From assembly GCA_008363215.1 (NCBI GenBank), contig RHKP01000001.1:310001-374000 (forward strand): a DNA stretch of 64,000 nt, read 5' to 3'. This document shows positions 36,563-44,538 of the stretch, piece by piece. Source of the stretch: Cyanobacteria bacterium CYA. Lineage in GTDB: Bacteria > Planctomycetota > Phycisphaerae > Phycisphaerales > UBA1924. The position numbers were made by a program, and so were the translations under genes. Within the stretch, counting starts at the first letter, position 1. Every line of letters begins with the position of its first letter. Below the pieces are notes generated by a model. That model ran no database searches and was not told the origin of the DNA. It worked only from the letters and a program-made list of their open reading frames with translations.

Positions 36563-36882
36563 ATGCCCATCGGGGATCACTACGCTGCGCTGCATGAAGG
36601 CGGCCCGAGGTGCTCCGCGGGCTGCGGGCGATCGGCATCCGCACCATGCGGATCTACCTGCACGGCAATCGCCTGTTCATGTACATGGAGGCCGACGACT
36701 CCTTTGACCCCGCCCGCGACTACCAGACTTATGCAAACGATCCCCGCACACGCCAGTGGGACGAACGGATGCGCACCTACCAGCAGCGCGTCCCGAGCGC
36801 TGACCCGGGTGACGGGCAGTGGTGGTCGGAAATGACCGAAGTCTTTGATCTCGAGGATCAACTCACCCGCCTCGACGCGTAG
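36563..36882 (+). pseudogene. L-fucose/L-rhamnose mutarotase (RhaU-like), apparent frameshift
   Basis: From 36610 the frame reads VLRGLRAIGIRTMRIYL then FMYMEADDSFD, with QWWSEMTEVFDL near the end, clearly the L-rhamnose/L-fucose mutarotase family that interconverts alpha and beta anomers. The N-terminal part with the catalytic His lies in another frame: ATG 36563 gives MPIGDHYAALHEGG. The switch would be near 36596-36606; in the frame of the main part TGA stands at 36595-36597. A protein from GTG 36610 would lack the His. Either a real mutation or a sequencing error; the remaining sequence shows no decay. It stands 70 bp from the divergent Gfo/Idh start. Confidence 0.65.
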
Positions 36883-36890
36883 AGCCGCCC

Positions 36891-37982
36891 ATGCCCGAGC
36901 ACGCCGCCACCAACTTCGCGCCCGACCGACTCCACACCTTCTCCGTGCGCGTCTTCGAGCACTTCGGCGTCCCCGAGCCCGACGCACGACTGGCTGCCGA
37001 CGTCCTGCAATACTCCGACCTGCGCGGCATCGACTCGCACGGCGTCGCCCGGCTGCACACCTACTTCGACATGCTCACACTGGGGCGCATCAACCCGCGA
37101 CCGACGATTCGCATCGTCCGCGAGCGTGCCAGCGTCGCCACTGTGGATGGGGACAACGGATTGGGGCTGGTTGTCGGGCCCAAGGCCAACCAGATCGCCA
37201 TCGACAAGGCCGCGGATGCCGGCTCGGGCTGGGTCAGCGTGTGCAACACCAACCACTACGGGGCGGCGGGCTATTACGCCTGCAAAGCCATCGAGCATGA
37301 CATGATCGGGTGGTCGATGACCAACACGACCAAACTTGTCGCGCCGCTCTGGGGGGCCGAACGGATGCTCGGTACCAACCCCATCTGCATCGGCTTCCCC
37401 GGCGGGGGCGAGCCGCCGATTCTTGTGGACATGGCCACCTGTGCAGCGGCTTACGGCAAGATCGAGATCGCCCGCCGTGCCGGAGAGCCAATCCCCGACG
37501 GCTGGGCCATCGACCGCGAGGGACACGTCACCTGCGACCCCGACGGCATGGTCGAGGGCGGCGCGCTGCTCCCCTTAGGCTCCGACCGCGAGCATGGCGG
37601 GCACAAGGGCTACGGCCTGGCCATTGCTGTCGATCTGCTTTGCGCGGCCCTGTCGGGCGCCAACTGGGGCCCGTTCTGCCCGCCCTTCGCGCTGCGACAG
37701 GAAATTCCCGCACGGTCGGTGGGCAAGGGAATCGGACACTTCTTCGGCGCTATGGACGTCGCCGGCTTCATCGACCCCGATGAGTTCAAGGCCCAGTGCG
37801 ACGAGTTCCGGCGCGTCATGAAGTCGGCCCGCCCGGCGCCCGGAACGCAGGGGCCCATCCTGCCCGGCGACCCCGAGCAGGAAGCACTGGCTGATCGCAC
37901 CAGGAACGGGGTTCCGCTTGTCCCTGCGGTGGTCAATGATCTCCTGGACATCAGCACGCGGCTGCGCATCCCGCTGGAGTAG
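36891..37982 (+). CDS. Ldh-family (malate/L-lactate/sulfolactate) dehydrogenase
   Basis: 363 residues. Type 2 malate/lactate dehydrogenase fold: GIDSHGVARLHTYFDMLTLG, the catalytic His in VCNTNHYGAAGYYA, GTNPICIGFPGG, VDMATCAAAYGKIEIA, and GGHKGYGLAIAVDLLCAALSG (nucleotide-binding Lys). NAD(P)-dependent and cytosolic. The non-phosphorylating fucose route ends in L-lactate, so oxidation of L-lactate or a related hydroxy acid is plausible. The gene is 8 bp after the mutarotase and 3 bp before the fucosidase. Confidence 0.85.
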   Translation: MPEHAATNFAPDRLHTFSVRVFEHFGVPEPDARLAADVLQYSDLRGIDSHGVARLHTYFDMLTLGRINPRPTIRIVRERASVATVDGDNGLGLVVGPKANQIAIDKAADAGSGWVSVCNTNHYGAAGYYACKAIEHDMIGWSMTNTTKLVAPLWGAERMLGTNPICIGFPGGGEPPILVDMATCAAAYGKIEIARRAGEPIPDGWAIDREGHVTCDPDGMVEGGALLPLGSDREHGGHKGYGLAIAVDLLCAALSGANWGPFCPPFALRQEIPARSVGKGIGHFFGAMDVAGFIDPDEFKAQCDEFRRVMKSARPAPGTQGPILPGDPEQEALADRTRNGVPLVPAVVNDLLDISTRLRIPLE

Positions 37983-37985
37983 GTC

Positions 37986-39533
37986 ATGCCGTTCGCTTCT
38001 TCAACGCTCGCGCTCACCGTTGCTTCGTCATGTCTGCTTCAGCCCGTCACCCGTCCGCTCACCGATCTCGAGCGGATGGCCGCCGAGACGCTGCCGCACC
38101 CGCGCCAGGTCGCATGGCAGCAACTTGAGTTCACCTGCTTCGTGCACTTCGGCGTCAACACCTTCACGGGACGTGAGTGGGGCACCGGCGAAGAAGACCC
38201 GGCCATCTTCAACCCCACCGACCTCGACTGCGACCAGTGGGTCACCGAAGCGAAGAACGCGGGCATGAAACTCGTCATGCTCACCGCCAAACATCACGAC
38301 GGCTTCTGCCTGTTTCAGAGTAACTACACCGAGCACGATGTCGGCTCATCGCCCTGGAAAGGCGGCAAGGGCGACGTGATGGCCGAACTGGCCGAAGCCT
38401 GCCGGCGCCACGACCTGAAACTCGGGTTCTACCTCTCGCCCGCCGACCTGCACGCGATCCACGCGAATATCTACGGCAACCAAAGCGAGCCGACGAAGAG
38501 CCTGATTCCCACGCCCGTGCCCGGCGTGGAGCACGAAGGCCCGCATTTTGAGTACGTCGTCGACGACTACAACCGCTACTTTCTCAATCAACTCTACGAG
38601 TTGCTCACGCGCTACGGGCCGATCAGCGAAGTCTGGTTCGACGGCGCCAACCCCAGGCCCGGCACGGGGCAGACGTATGACTACAAGGCATGGTACGACC
38701 TGATCCGCAAGACACAGCCGCAGGCCGTCATCGCGATCAAGGGCCCCGACGTGCGCTGGTGCGGCAACGAGGCCGGTCAGACCCGGGCGGCGGAGTGGAG
38801 CGTCATTCCCATCGGCGGTACCTCCGACAACTGGACCTGGCCCGACATGACCGACGCGGACCTTGGGAGCATGGCGCGCATTGAAGAGACGCTGGCCGAG
38901 GGCGGCACGCTGCACTGGTACCCGGCCGAGACGGACACGTCCATCCGTCACGGGTGGTTCTGGCGCGACGAAGAACAGCACGTCCGTCCCGCCGACGAGA
39001 TGTTCGACGTGTGGGAGCGTTCGGTTGGCGGCAACACCGTGCTGCTGCTCAACGTCCCGCCCGATCGGCGCGGGCTTTTCGCCGACCGCGATGTCGAGGT
39101 GCTTCGCGAAGTCGGGCGGCAAGTCCAGCGCACCTACTCACGCAACCTGGCGGCGGGCTCGGGCGTGACGATTTCGGACACGTCGACGGCCGAGGGGCCC
39201 GCCAGTTTGCTCGACGCCGACCCTTCGACCGCATGGCGCGCCCCCGACGGGGTGCGATCAGCCGGCATCGTGCTCAACCTGCCCGAGAAACAGCGTTTCA
39301 ACCGCGTGGTGCTTCAGGAGGACATCGCTCGTTTCGGCCAGCGTGTTGAGCGGTACAGCATCGACGTATGGCTGGGTAACCGCTGGTACGAGGTGGCCCG
39401 GGGAACGACGGTCGGCTCCAGGCGCATCGTGCGGCTGCCGCTCACCGAGGCCGAGCGTGTCCGCGTCCGAATCATCGCTGCCCGCGTCAGTGCTACGCTC
39501 TCAGAGGTGGGGCTGTATCGGTCGGTAGAGTAA
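37986..39533 (+). CDS. Exported GH29 alpha-L-fucosidase with C-terminal F5/8-type domain
   Basis: 515 residues. A signal peptide (MPFASSTLALTVASSCLLQ) is followed by the GH29 barrel: FVHFGVNTFTGREWG, LTAKHHDGFCLF, and the nucleophile Asp219 in EVWFDGANP. The last ~140 residues form a discoidin/CBM32-like beta domain (DADPSTAWRAPDG and RFNRVVLQEDI). It releases L-fucose from glycans outside the cytoplasm, feeding the divergent transporter and catabolic operon. Substrate (fucoidan, plant or animal glycan) is not determined. Confidence 0.92.
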   Translation: MPFASSTLALTVASSCLLQPVTRPLTDLERMAAETLPHPRQVAWQQLEFTCFVHFGVNTFTGREWGTGEEDPAIFNPTDLDCDQWVTEAKNAGMKLVMLTAKHHDGFCLFQSNYTEHDVGSSPWKGGKGDVMAELAEACRRHDLKLGFYLSPADLHAIHANIYGNQSEPTKSLIPTPVPGVEHEGPHFEYVVDDYNRYFLNQLYELLTRYGPISEVWFDGANPRPGTGQTYDYKAWYDLIRKTQPQAVIAIKGPDVRWCGNEAGQTRAAEWSVIPIGGTSDNWTWPDMTDADLGSMARIEETLAEGGTLHWYPAETDTSIRHGWFWRDEEQHVRPADEMFDVWERSVGGNTVLLLNVPPDRRGLFADRDVEVLREVGRQVQRTYSRNLAAGSGVTISDTSTAEGPASLLDADPSTAWRAPDGVRSAGIVLNLPEKQRFNRVVLQEDIARFGQRVERYSIDVWLGNRWYEVARGTTVGSRRIVRLPLTEAERVRVRIIAARVSATLSEVGLYRSVE

Positions 39534-39571
39534 GAGCGTGGCAGAGTGGCGCATCGCTCGCAAAGGACGAT

Positions 39572-39611
39572 GCCCGAAGCGTCAGCGATGGAGTTCGGGC
39601 AAACGGCAAAC
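39572..39611 (-). repeat. Dispersed repeat, copy D (inverted)
   Basis: On the minus strand it reads GTTTGCCGTTTGCCCGAACT followed by CCATCGCTGACGCTTCGGGC. It matches 40551-40590 at 36 of 40 positions in opposite orientation, so the two flank the DUF1080 gene. Confidence 0.75.
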
Positions 39612-39672
39612 GCCGGTCATCGAAACGCCAGGTTACAGTCCGGCAGATCACACTAACCCAATCGAGTTCGTC

Positions 39673-40494
39673 ATGACCAACACTCTCACCTTCACCCTCG
39701 CCACCCTGCTTGCCTTCGCTCCCCCGGCCGCCAATCCTGACCAACCGGCTGACCCGCCTGCTGATCCCTCGGCCGAACAACCGCGGGAAGAGTGGATCCC
39801 GCTCTTCAACGGCAAGAACCTCGACGGCTGGAAACCCAAGTTCACCGGCTGCGAACTCGGACAGAACTACCTCGACACGGTCCGCGTCGAAGACGGCGTC
39901 ATGAAGATCGGGTATGAGAACTACGACAACTTCGCAGGCCGCTTCGGGCACATCTTCTACCAGACCCCCTTCTCCGACTACCGCCTGCGTATCGAGTACC
40001 GCTTTGTCGGCGAGCAGTGCGCCGGCGGACCCGGCTGGGCCTTCCGCAACAGCGGCGTCATGATCCACTCCCAGGATCCCGCCTCCATGCGCAAGGACCA
40101 GGACTTTCCCGTCTCGATCGAGGTTCAGTTCCTCGGCGGCGACGGCACCAACGAGCGCCACACGGCCAACCTCTGCACGCCCGGCACCAACGTCGTCTAC
40201 AAGGATCAACTCCACAAGCAGCACTGCACCGACTCGACCAGCAAGACCTACCACGGCGACCAGTGGGTCACCGTCGAGGTCGAGGTGCACAACCACGAAC
40301 TGGTCCGGCATCTCATCGACGGCAAGCCCGTGCTTGAATACACCATGCCGCAACTCGACCCGGCCGACGCAGATGCGAAGAAGTTGATGGACACCCACGG
40401 ACTCCTGCTCGACGACGGCTACATCGCCCTCCAGGCCGAGAGCCACCCCATTGAGTTCCGCAAGGTGGAGATCCTGGTGTTGAGCAACCAGTGA
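39673..40494 (+). CDS. Secreted DUF1080 protein (3-keto-disaccharide hydrolase-like)
   Basis: 273 residues. ATG 39673 opens a signal peptide (MTNTLTFTLATLLAFAPPAA), then a Pro/Asp linker and the DUF1080 domain: WIPLFNGKNLDGWKPKF, GHIFYQTPF, PGWAFRNSGVMIHSQ and GYIALQAESHPIEFRKVEIL. Members are LamG-like; some hydrolyse 3-keto-glycosides. It follows the fucosidase by 139 bp and is framed by an inverted repeat pair, so it may belong to the fucose operon or be a neighbour. Substrate unknown. Confidence 0.82.
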   Translation: MTNTLTFTLATLLAFAPPAANPDQPADPPADPSAEQPREEWIPLFNGKNLDGWKPKFTGCELGQNYLDTVRVEDGVMKIGYENYDNFAGRFGHIFYQTPFSDYRLRIEYRFVGEQCAGGPGWAFRNSGVMIHSQDPASMRKDQDFPVSIEVQFLGGDGTNERHTANLCTPGTNVVYKDQLHKQHCTDSTSKTYHGDQWVTVEVEVHNHELVRHLIDGKPVLEYTMPQLDPADADAKKLMDTHGLLLDDGYIALQAESHPIEFRKVEILVLSNQ

Positions 40495-40550
40495 AGGGGA
40501 CTTGAGACGTGGTTACTTGAGATGTGTGATTCCGCGCTTTGATGATCCCC

Positions 40551-40596
40551 GCTTGCCGTTTGCCCGAACTCCCTCGCTGGCGCTTCAGGCTCGTAT
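40551..40596 (+). repeat. Dispersed repeat, copy C
   Basis: GCTTGCCGTTTGCCCGAACT, CCCTCGCTGGCGCTTCAGGC, TCGTAT, between the convergent DUF1080 and cardiolipin synthase genes. Core 40568-40596 is shared with copies A and B. Confidence 0.7.
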
Positions 40597-40628
40597 CACG
40601 CTGCTACTCTGTGACACTGCCGGCTGTT

Positions 40629-42107
40629 CTACAGCAGCGGCGAGGCCAGTTGGGCTGCGCCTTCGATGAGTCGGCGGTGCACTCCCCGGCGCGACCAGGC
40701 CTCGCGATCCACCCGGACTGATCGGTCCATGTACGAACGCTGCAGCGCCACGAGTTGCGCCGTGACGCCCTCGTCATAGATGAACATCGTCGTCTCGAAG
40801 TTCACGTCAAAACTCCGCCGGTCGATGTTGGCTGACCCGAACATGCACACTGATCCGTCGGCCGACATCGTCTTGGCGTGCAGCAAGCCGTTGCGGAACA
40901 GCCGGATTTCGATCCCCTCGTCGAGCAGTTCCTGGTAGTACGCACGGCTGGCGTGCTTGACCATCAGCGAGTCGACCTTGTCCGGGAGCACCAGGCTCAC
41001 CCGCACGCCCCGGCGTGCGGCGCCGATCAGCGCATTCTCCATCGGTTCGCTGGGGATGAAGTACGGCGTCGTGATGATCAACTCCCTTGTCGCCGCATAC
41101 ACCAGCGTCAGCAGCATGTCGTGCGTGGCCCGGGGTGTCTGCCCGGGCCCGGAACTGACCACCTGGATGGGCACCTCGCCCGGTCGATACGCGCCGATGT
41201 TCACGTCCTCGAACGGCTTGCCCCCCTCCTGCCCCTGCTCGACCCACCAGTCCTGCTGCACGATCAGTTCCAGCGCCTCGGCCGCCGGGCCCTCCACCCG
41301 GGCGATCATGTCGACCCACGGACCTTTTCGGATCTTGAAGAACTTCGGGTCGGCGAGGTTCAAACTCCCGCAATAGCCCACGCGCCCGTCGATCGACATG
41401 ATCTTCCGGTGGTTGCGCAGATCGATGCGGGCCAGAACTGATCGCAGCCTGCCCACCGGCAGCGCCTCGCGCACCTGCACGCCCGCCTCACGCATGCGCC
41501 GATCGAGGTCACACCCGAAGAACGGGCGGCTGCCCACCGCGTCCAGCAGCACGCGGCACTCCAGCCCTCGCCGCGCCGCCCGGATCAGCGCCTCGCCCAC
41601 CGCGTCGGCCCGCCCCCCGCAACTCCAGATATAGAAAAGCAGCAGGCAGCGACGCCTAGCGTTGTCAATGTCGCGCACCATCGCCTCAAACGCCTGGTCG
41701 GCCTCGGGGTACAGATCGACCCGATTGCCTGCCAGCGTCGGCACGCCCAGCCCGTGCGAGGCGTACGCGTCCAGCGCCTGCGCCGGGCCCGAAGAAACTC
41801 CGATGTGGGCCTCGGACTCGACCCGGAGTTCGCGCAGACGCGCCCGCTTCTGGTCGCCCAGCGAGCGGGCGCGACGGACCCGAAAACCCGCCAACCACAA
41901 CTCGCCCACGAGCAGGTAGACCACCGCCCCGACGAACGGAAGGGTCGCGATCACCGTAAGCCATGCGAGGGAAACCCCCGTCGGACGCCGTTTCGTCACG
42001 ATGCGGAAGCCCAGTCCGATGATGATGCCCCAGTGCATCATCAGCGTCAGCCAGGCGAAGAATGCCGCCCAGTCGATTCCCACCGCGCTCACCTCGCCAC
42101 GACGCAA
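40629..42107 (-). CDS. cls: Cardiolipin synthase (phospholipase D superfamily)
   Basis: 492 residues. Two N-terminal transmembrane helices lead to two PLD domains with HKD motifs NHRKIMSIDG (~residue 232) and LHAKTMSADG (~419). It condenses two phosphatidylglycerols to cardiolipin at the inner membrane. Both motifs are intact and length is standard for bacterial Cls. The true start could be a few codons downstream (an ATG pair at the second helix). pgsA-pgpA, which make the substrate, are 9-11 kb away. Confidence 0.9.
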   Translation of the reverse strand: MRRGEVSAVGIDWAAFFAWLTLMMHWGIIIGLGFRIVTKRRPTGVSLAWLTVIATLPFVGAVVYLLVGELWLAGFRVRRARSLGDQKRARLRELRVESEAHIGVSSGPAQALDAYASHGLGVPTLAGNRVDLYPEADQAFEAMVRDIDNARRRCLLLFYIWSCGGRADAVGEALIRAARRGLECRVLLDAVGSRPFFGCDLDRRMREAGVQVREALPVGRLRSVLARIDLRNHRKIMSIDGRVGYCGSLNLADPKFFKIRKGPWVDMIARVEGPAAEALELIVQQDWWVEQGQEGGKPFEDVNIGAYRPGEVPIQVVSSGPGQTPRATHDMLLTLVYAATRELIITTPYFIPSEPMENALIGAARRGVRVSLVLPDKVDSLMVKHASRAYYQELLDEGIEIRLFRNGLLHAKTMSADGSVCMFGSANIDRRSFDVNFETTMFIYDEGVTAQLVALQRSYMDRSVRVDREAWSRRGVHRRLIEGAAQLASPLL

Positions 42108-42160
42108 TCGCTGCGTCTGTTCGCGTTCGGACTTGCCTTCGGGGTGTCTGCTTGCCGACG

Positions 42161-43120
42161 ATGGAGCATATGGACCTTGAGCCCGAAGCAGTCTCTCCCG
42201 ATACCCGGGCCCGACTCGAGCGAGCCGTCCGTGCCGTCCGCTCCTCGGCTCGCCGCTATCCGCGGGCTCTGGTGCAGTCCATCCTCTCCTACGGCCCGCC
42301 CGGCGATACGGCGCCCACCGGGCTCTTCGATCGCATTCGCGGGGCGGACCCGGCCTTCTCCTGGCTCGGGCACGCGTCCATGGTCTGCAATCTCGCCGGC
42401 GTCACCATCGCGGTCGATCCCGTCCTCTCCGTGCGCATCGGCGCACGACTGGGCAAGCGCACCCTCGGGCTCCTGAGGCTTCAGCCCGCGCCGGCCACGC
42501 CCGAGTGCATCCGCGGCGTCGACCTGGTTCTCCTCACCCACGCCCACTTCGACCACCTCGATCGTCCGACGCTTGCCGCCATGTCTGATCGCGGCACATC
42601 CGTCATCGCGCCGCCCGGCGTCGGTGCCCTGGTGCCCGGGACTTTCGGGCGGCTCCACACGCTCGACGCGGGAAAGGCGCTGAGCATTCGCGGTCTGCGC
42701 ATCGCGGCTGTTCAGCCGCGGCACTGGGGCGCCCGCACGTTGATCGACCGGCACCGGCGCGTCAACAGTTATGTCGTTCAGGCCGACAATCTTCGAGTTC
42801 TTTTCGCCGGCGATACCGCCTATACCGAGTCCTTCGCCCGGCATGGCCCGTTTGACCTGGCCGTCTTCGGGATCGGCGCGTACAACCCCTGGGTCCACAT
42901 GCACGCTACGCCCGAGCAGGTGGTCCGCATGGCCGACCTCTCGCAGTCCGCCCGCCTGCTCCCCGTACACCACTCCACGTTCGAACTGAGTGATGAACCG
43001 CTCGATGAGCCCATGCAGCGCCTCCGAAGGGCGGTCCAATCCGGCTCTTCGCGCCTCATCGAGCCGCAACTGGGCACCATCATCGACATCGATGGCCGGG
43101 CGATCCACAGGGAGCAATAG
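42161..43120 (+). CDS. MBL-fold metal-dependent hydrolase (NAPE-PLD/UlaG-like)
   Basis: 319 residues. The metallo-beta-lactamase signature is LTHAHFDHLD (~residue 124); SWLGHASMVCNLAGVTIAVDPVLS precedes it, typical of the phospholipase D-like/UlaG branch, and LFAGDTAYTES plus LLPVHHSTFEL supply later metal ligands. Two in-frame ATGs (42161 and 42170) are possible starts. It is divergent from cls, with 53 bp between. Substrate might be an N-acyl phospholipid or another ester. Confidence 0.85.
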   Translation: MEHMDLEPEAVSPDTRARLERAVRAVRSSARRYPRALVQSILSYGPPGDTAPTGLFDRIRGADPAFSWLGHASMVCNLAGVTIAVDPVLSVRIGARLGKRTLGLLRLQPAPATPECIRGVDLVLLTHAHFDHLDRPTLAAMSDRGTSVIAPPGVGALVPGTFGRLHTLDAGKALSIRGLRIAAVQPRHWGARTLIDRHRRVNSYVVQADNLRVLFAGDTAYTESFARHGPFDLAVFGIGAYNPWVHMHATPEQVVRMADLSQSARLLPVHHSTFELSDEPLDEPMQRLRRAVQSGSSRLIEPQLGTIIDIDGRAIHREQ

Positions 43121-43181
43121 GCCTCCCGGCTGGCGCCAATCGTCTCCTATCATGCGGCTTGGCGTCCTGCGGAGCCTTCCT

Positions 43182-44453
43182 GTGTCCGACCACTCACAAT
43201 CGTGCGACATCGCGATCATCGGAGGCGGCGTCGTCGGTGTGGCCTGCGCACTCGAACTGGCCCGCCGCGGACGATCCGTCACCCTCCTCGAGCGGGGCCG
43301 CGTCGGGCACGGGTGCTCCTACGGCAACTGCGGCTGGCTCACGCCCTCACTGGCCCGTCCGCTCGCCTCGCCCGGCCAAGCCCGCAAAGCGCTGCCCTGG
43401 CTGCTCGACCCGGAGAGCCCCTTCTACATCAAACCTCGCCTCAGCCCCTCGCTGGCCGCGTGGCTGCTCGGCTTCATCGCTGCCGGACGCAGTCCCGAAC
43501 GCTTCAAGCGCGGCGTGGCGGCGCTGGTCGAACTGTCCAACTGGACCGTTGACGCGTGGGAAGACCTGGCCGCTCACTCATCGGTCCCGTTCGGGTATGC
43601 CCGCAACGGACTGCTCGCGGTGTTCGAATCGCAGAAGGCCCTGGACGGAGGCGTGGAACTGGCGCGCCTCTCCGAACCCTTTGGCGTTCCCTTCGAGGTC
43701 TTCTCGCCCGATCAGGTCCGCCGGCACGAGCCCATCATCACCGGGCGGCAGGTCGGTGCGATCCACTATCCCCGCGATGCGCAGTGCGAGCCGGAGAAGG
43801 CCGTCTTTGCCCTGGCCGATCAAGCACGCCGCGCGGGCGTCACCATTCTTGAGGACGCCGAGGTTCTCTCGGCCGAACTCAACGCCGACTCGGTGCGCGC
43901 GCTGCGCACCACGCGCGGCGTTTTCAAGCCCGGTCACGTCGTGCTGGCGGTGGGCGCCTGGTCAGGCTCGCTTGGACGCGCGTTCGGCCTTCGCATTCCC
44001 ATGCTCGGCGCCAAGGGTTACGCGATCCTGCTCCCGCACGGGCCTGTCAAGCCGCGCGGGTCCATCCTGCTCGCCGAGCGTAAGATCGGCATCAACCCGC
44101 ACGATCACGTCCTGCGCCTGGCGGGCACGCTCGAACTGGTCGGCGAAGACCTTTCGGTCAACATGCGCCGCGTGCAGGCCATCGCCAAGGGCGCCGCGGG
44201 CATGCTCAGCATGTCCGACCCCTCCGAGCACGTGCAGGTCTGGCGCGGGCTGCGTCCTTGCACGCCCGACGGCATGCCCATGATCGGGCGCGCCGGCGGG
44301 TATCAGAACCTCTGGGTTTCCACCGGGCACCAGATGGCCGGGTTGAAGACCGGACCAGGCAGCGGACTCCTGCTGGCCCAACTCATGTGCGGGGAAACGC
44401 CCACATTCGACCCCGCACCCTTCTGCGCCGAACGCTACGCCAGGCGGTCCTGA
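43182..44453 (+). CDS. DadA-like FAD-dependent D-amino-acid dehydrogenase
   Basis: 423 residues from GTG 43182, which follows GGAG by 7 bases; an upstream ATG 43152 is an alternative. The FAD-binding motif IAIIGGGVVGVACALELARRG is at the very N-terminus, GNCGWLTPSLARPLASPG is DadA-typical, and the C-terminal VWRGLRPCTPDGMPMIGR ends the fold. It probably oxidises D-amino acids or glycine-like imino compounds and passes electrons to the respiratory chain. It follows the MBL gene by ~60 bp. Precise substrate unknown. Confidence 0.83.
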   Translation: MSDHSQSCDIAIIGGGVVGVACALELARRGRSVTLLERGRVGHGCSYGNCGWLTPSLARPLASPGQARKALPWLLDPESPFYIKPRLSPSLAAWLLGFIAAGRSPERFKRGVAALVELSNWTVDAWEDLAAHSSVPFGYARNGLLAVFESQKALDGGVELARLSEPFGVPFEVFSPDQVRRHEPIITGRQVGAIHYPRDAQCEPEKAVFALADQARRAGVTILEDAEVLSAELNADSVRALRTTRGVFKPGHVVLAVGAWSGSLGRAFGLRIPMLGAKGYAILLPHGPVKPRGSILLAERKIGINPHDHVLRLAGTLELVGEDLSVNMRRVQAIAKGAAGMLSMSDPSEHVQVWRGLRPCTPDGMPMIGRAGGYQNLWVSTGHQMAGLKTGPGSGLLLAQLMCGETPTFDPAPFCAERYARRS

Positions 44454-44538
44454 CGACCTGGGTCATGCCTGCGCATCAGGCCGCATCGGGGGCTCCCTTT
44501 CGAAGGTTCGACGGCGTGCCCGGCGCCTTGCGGTTGAC

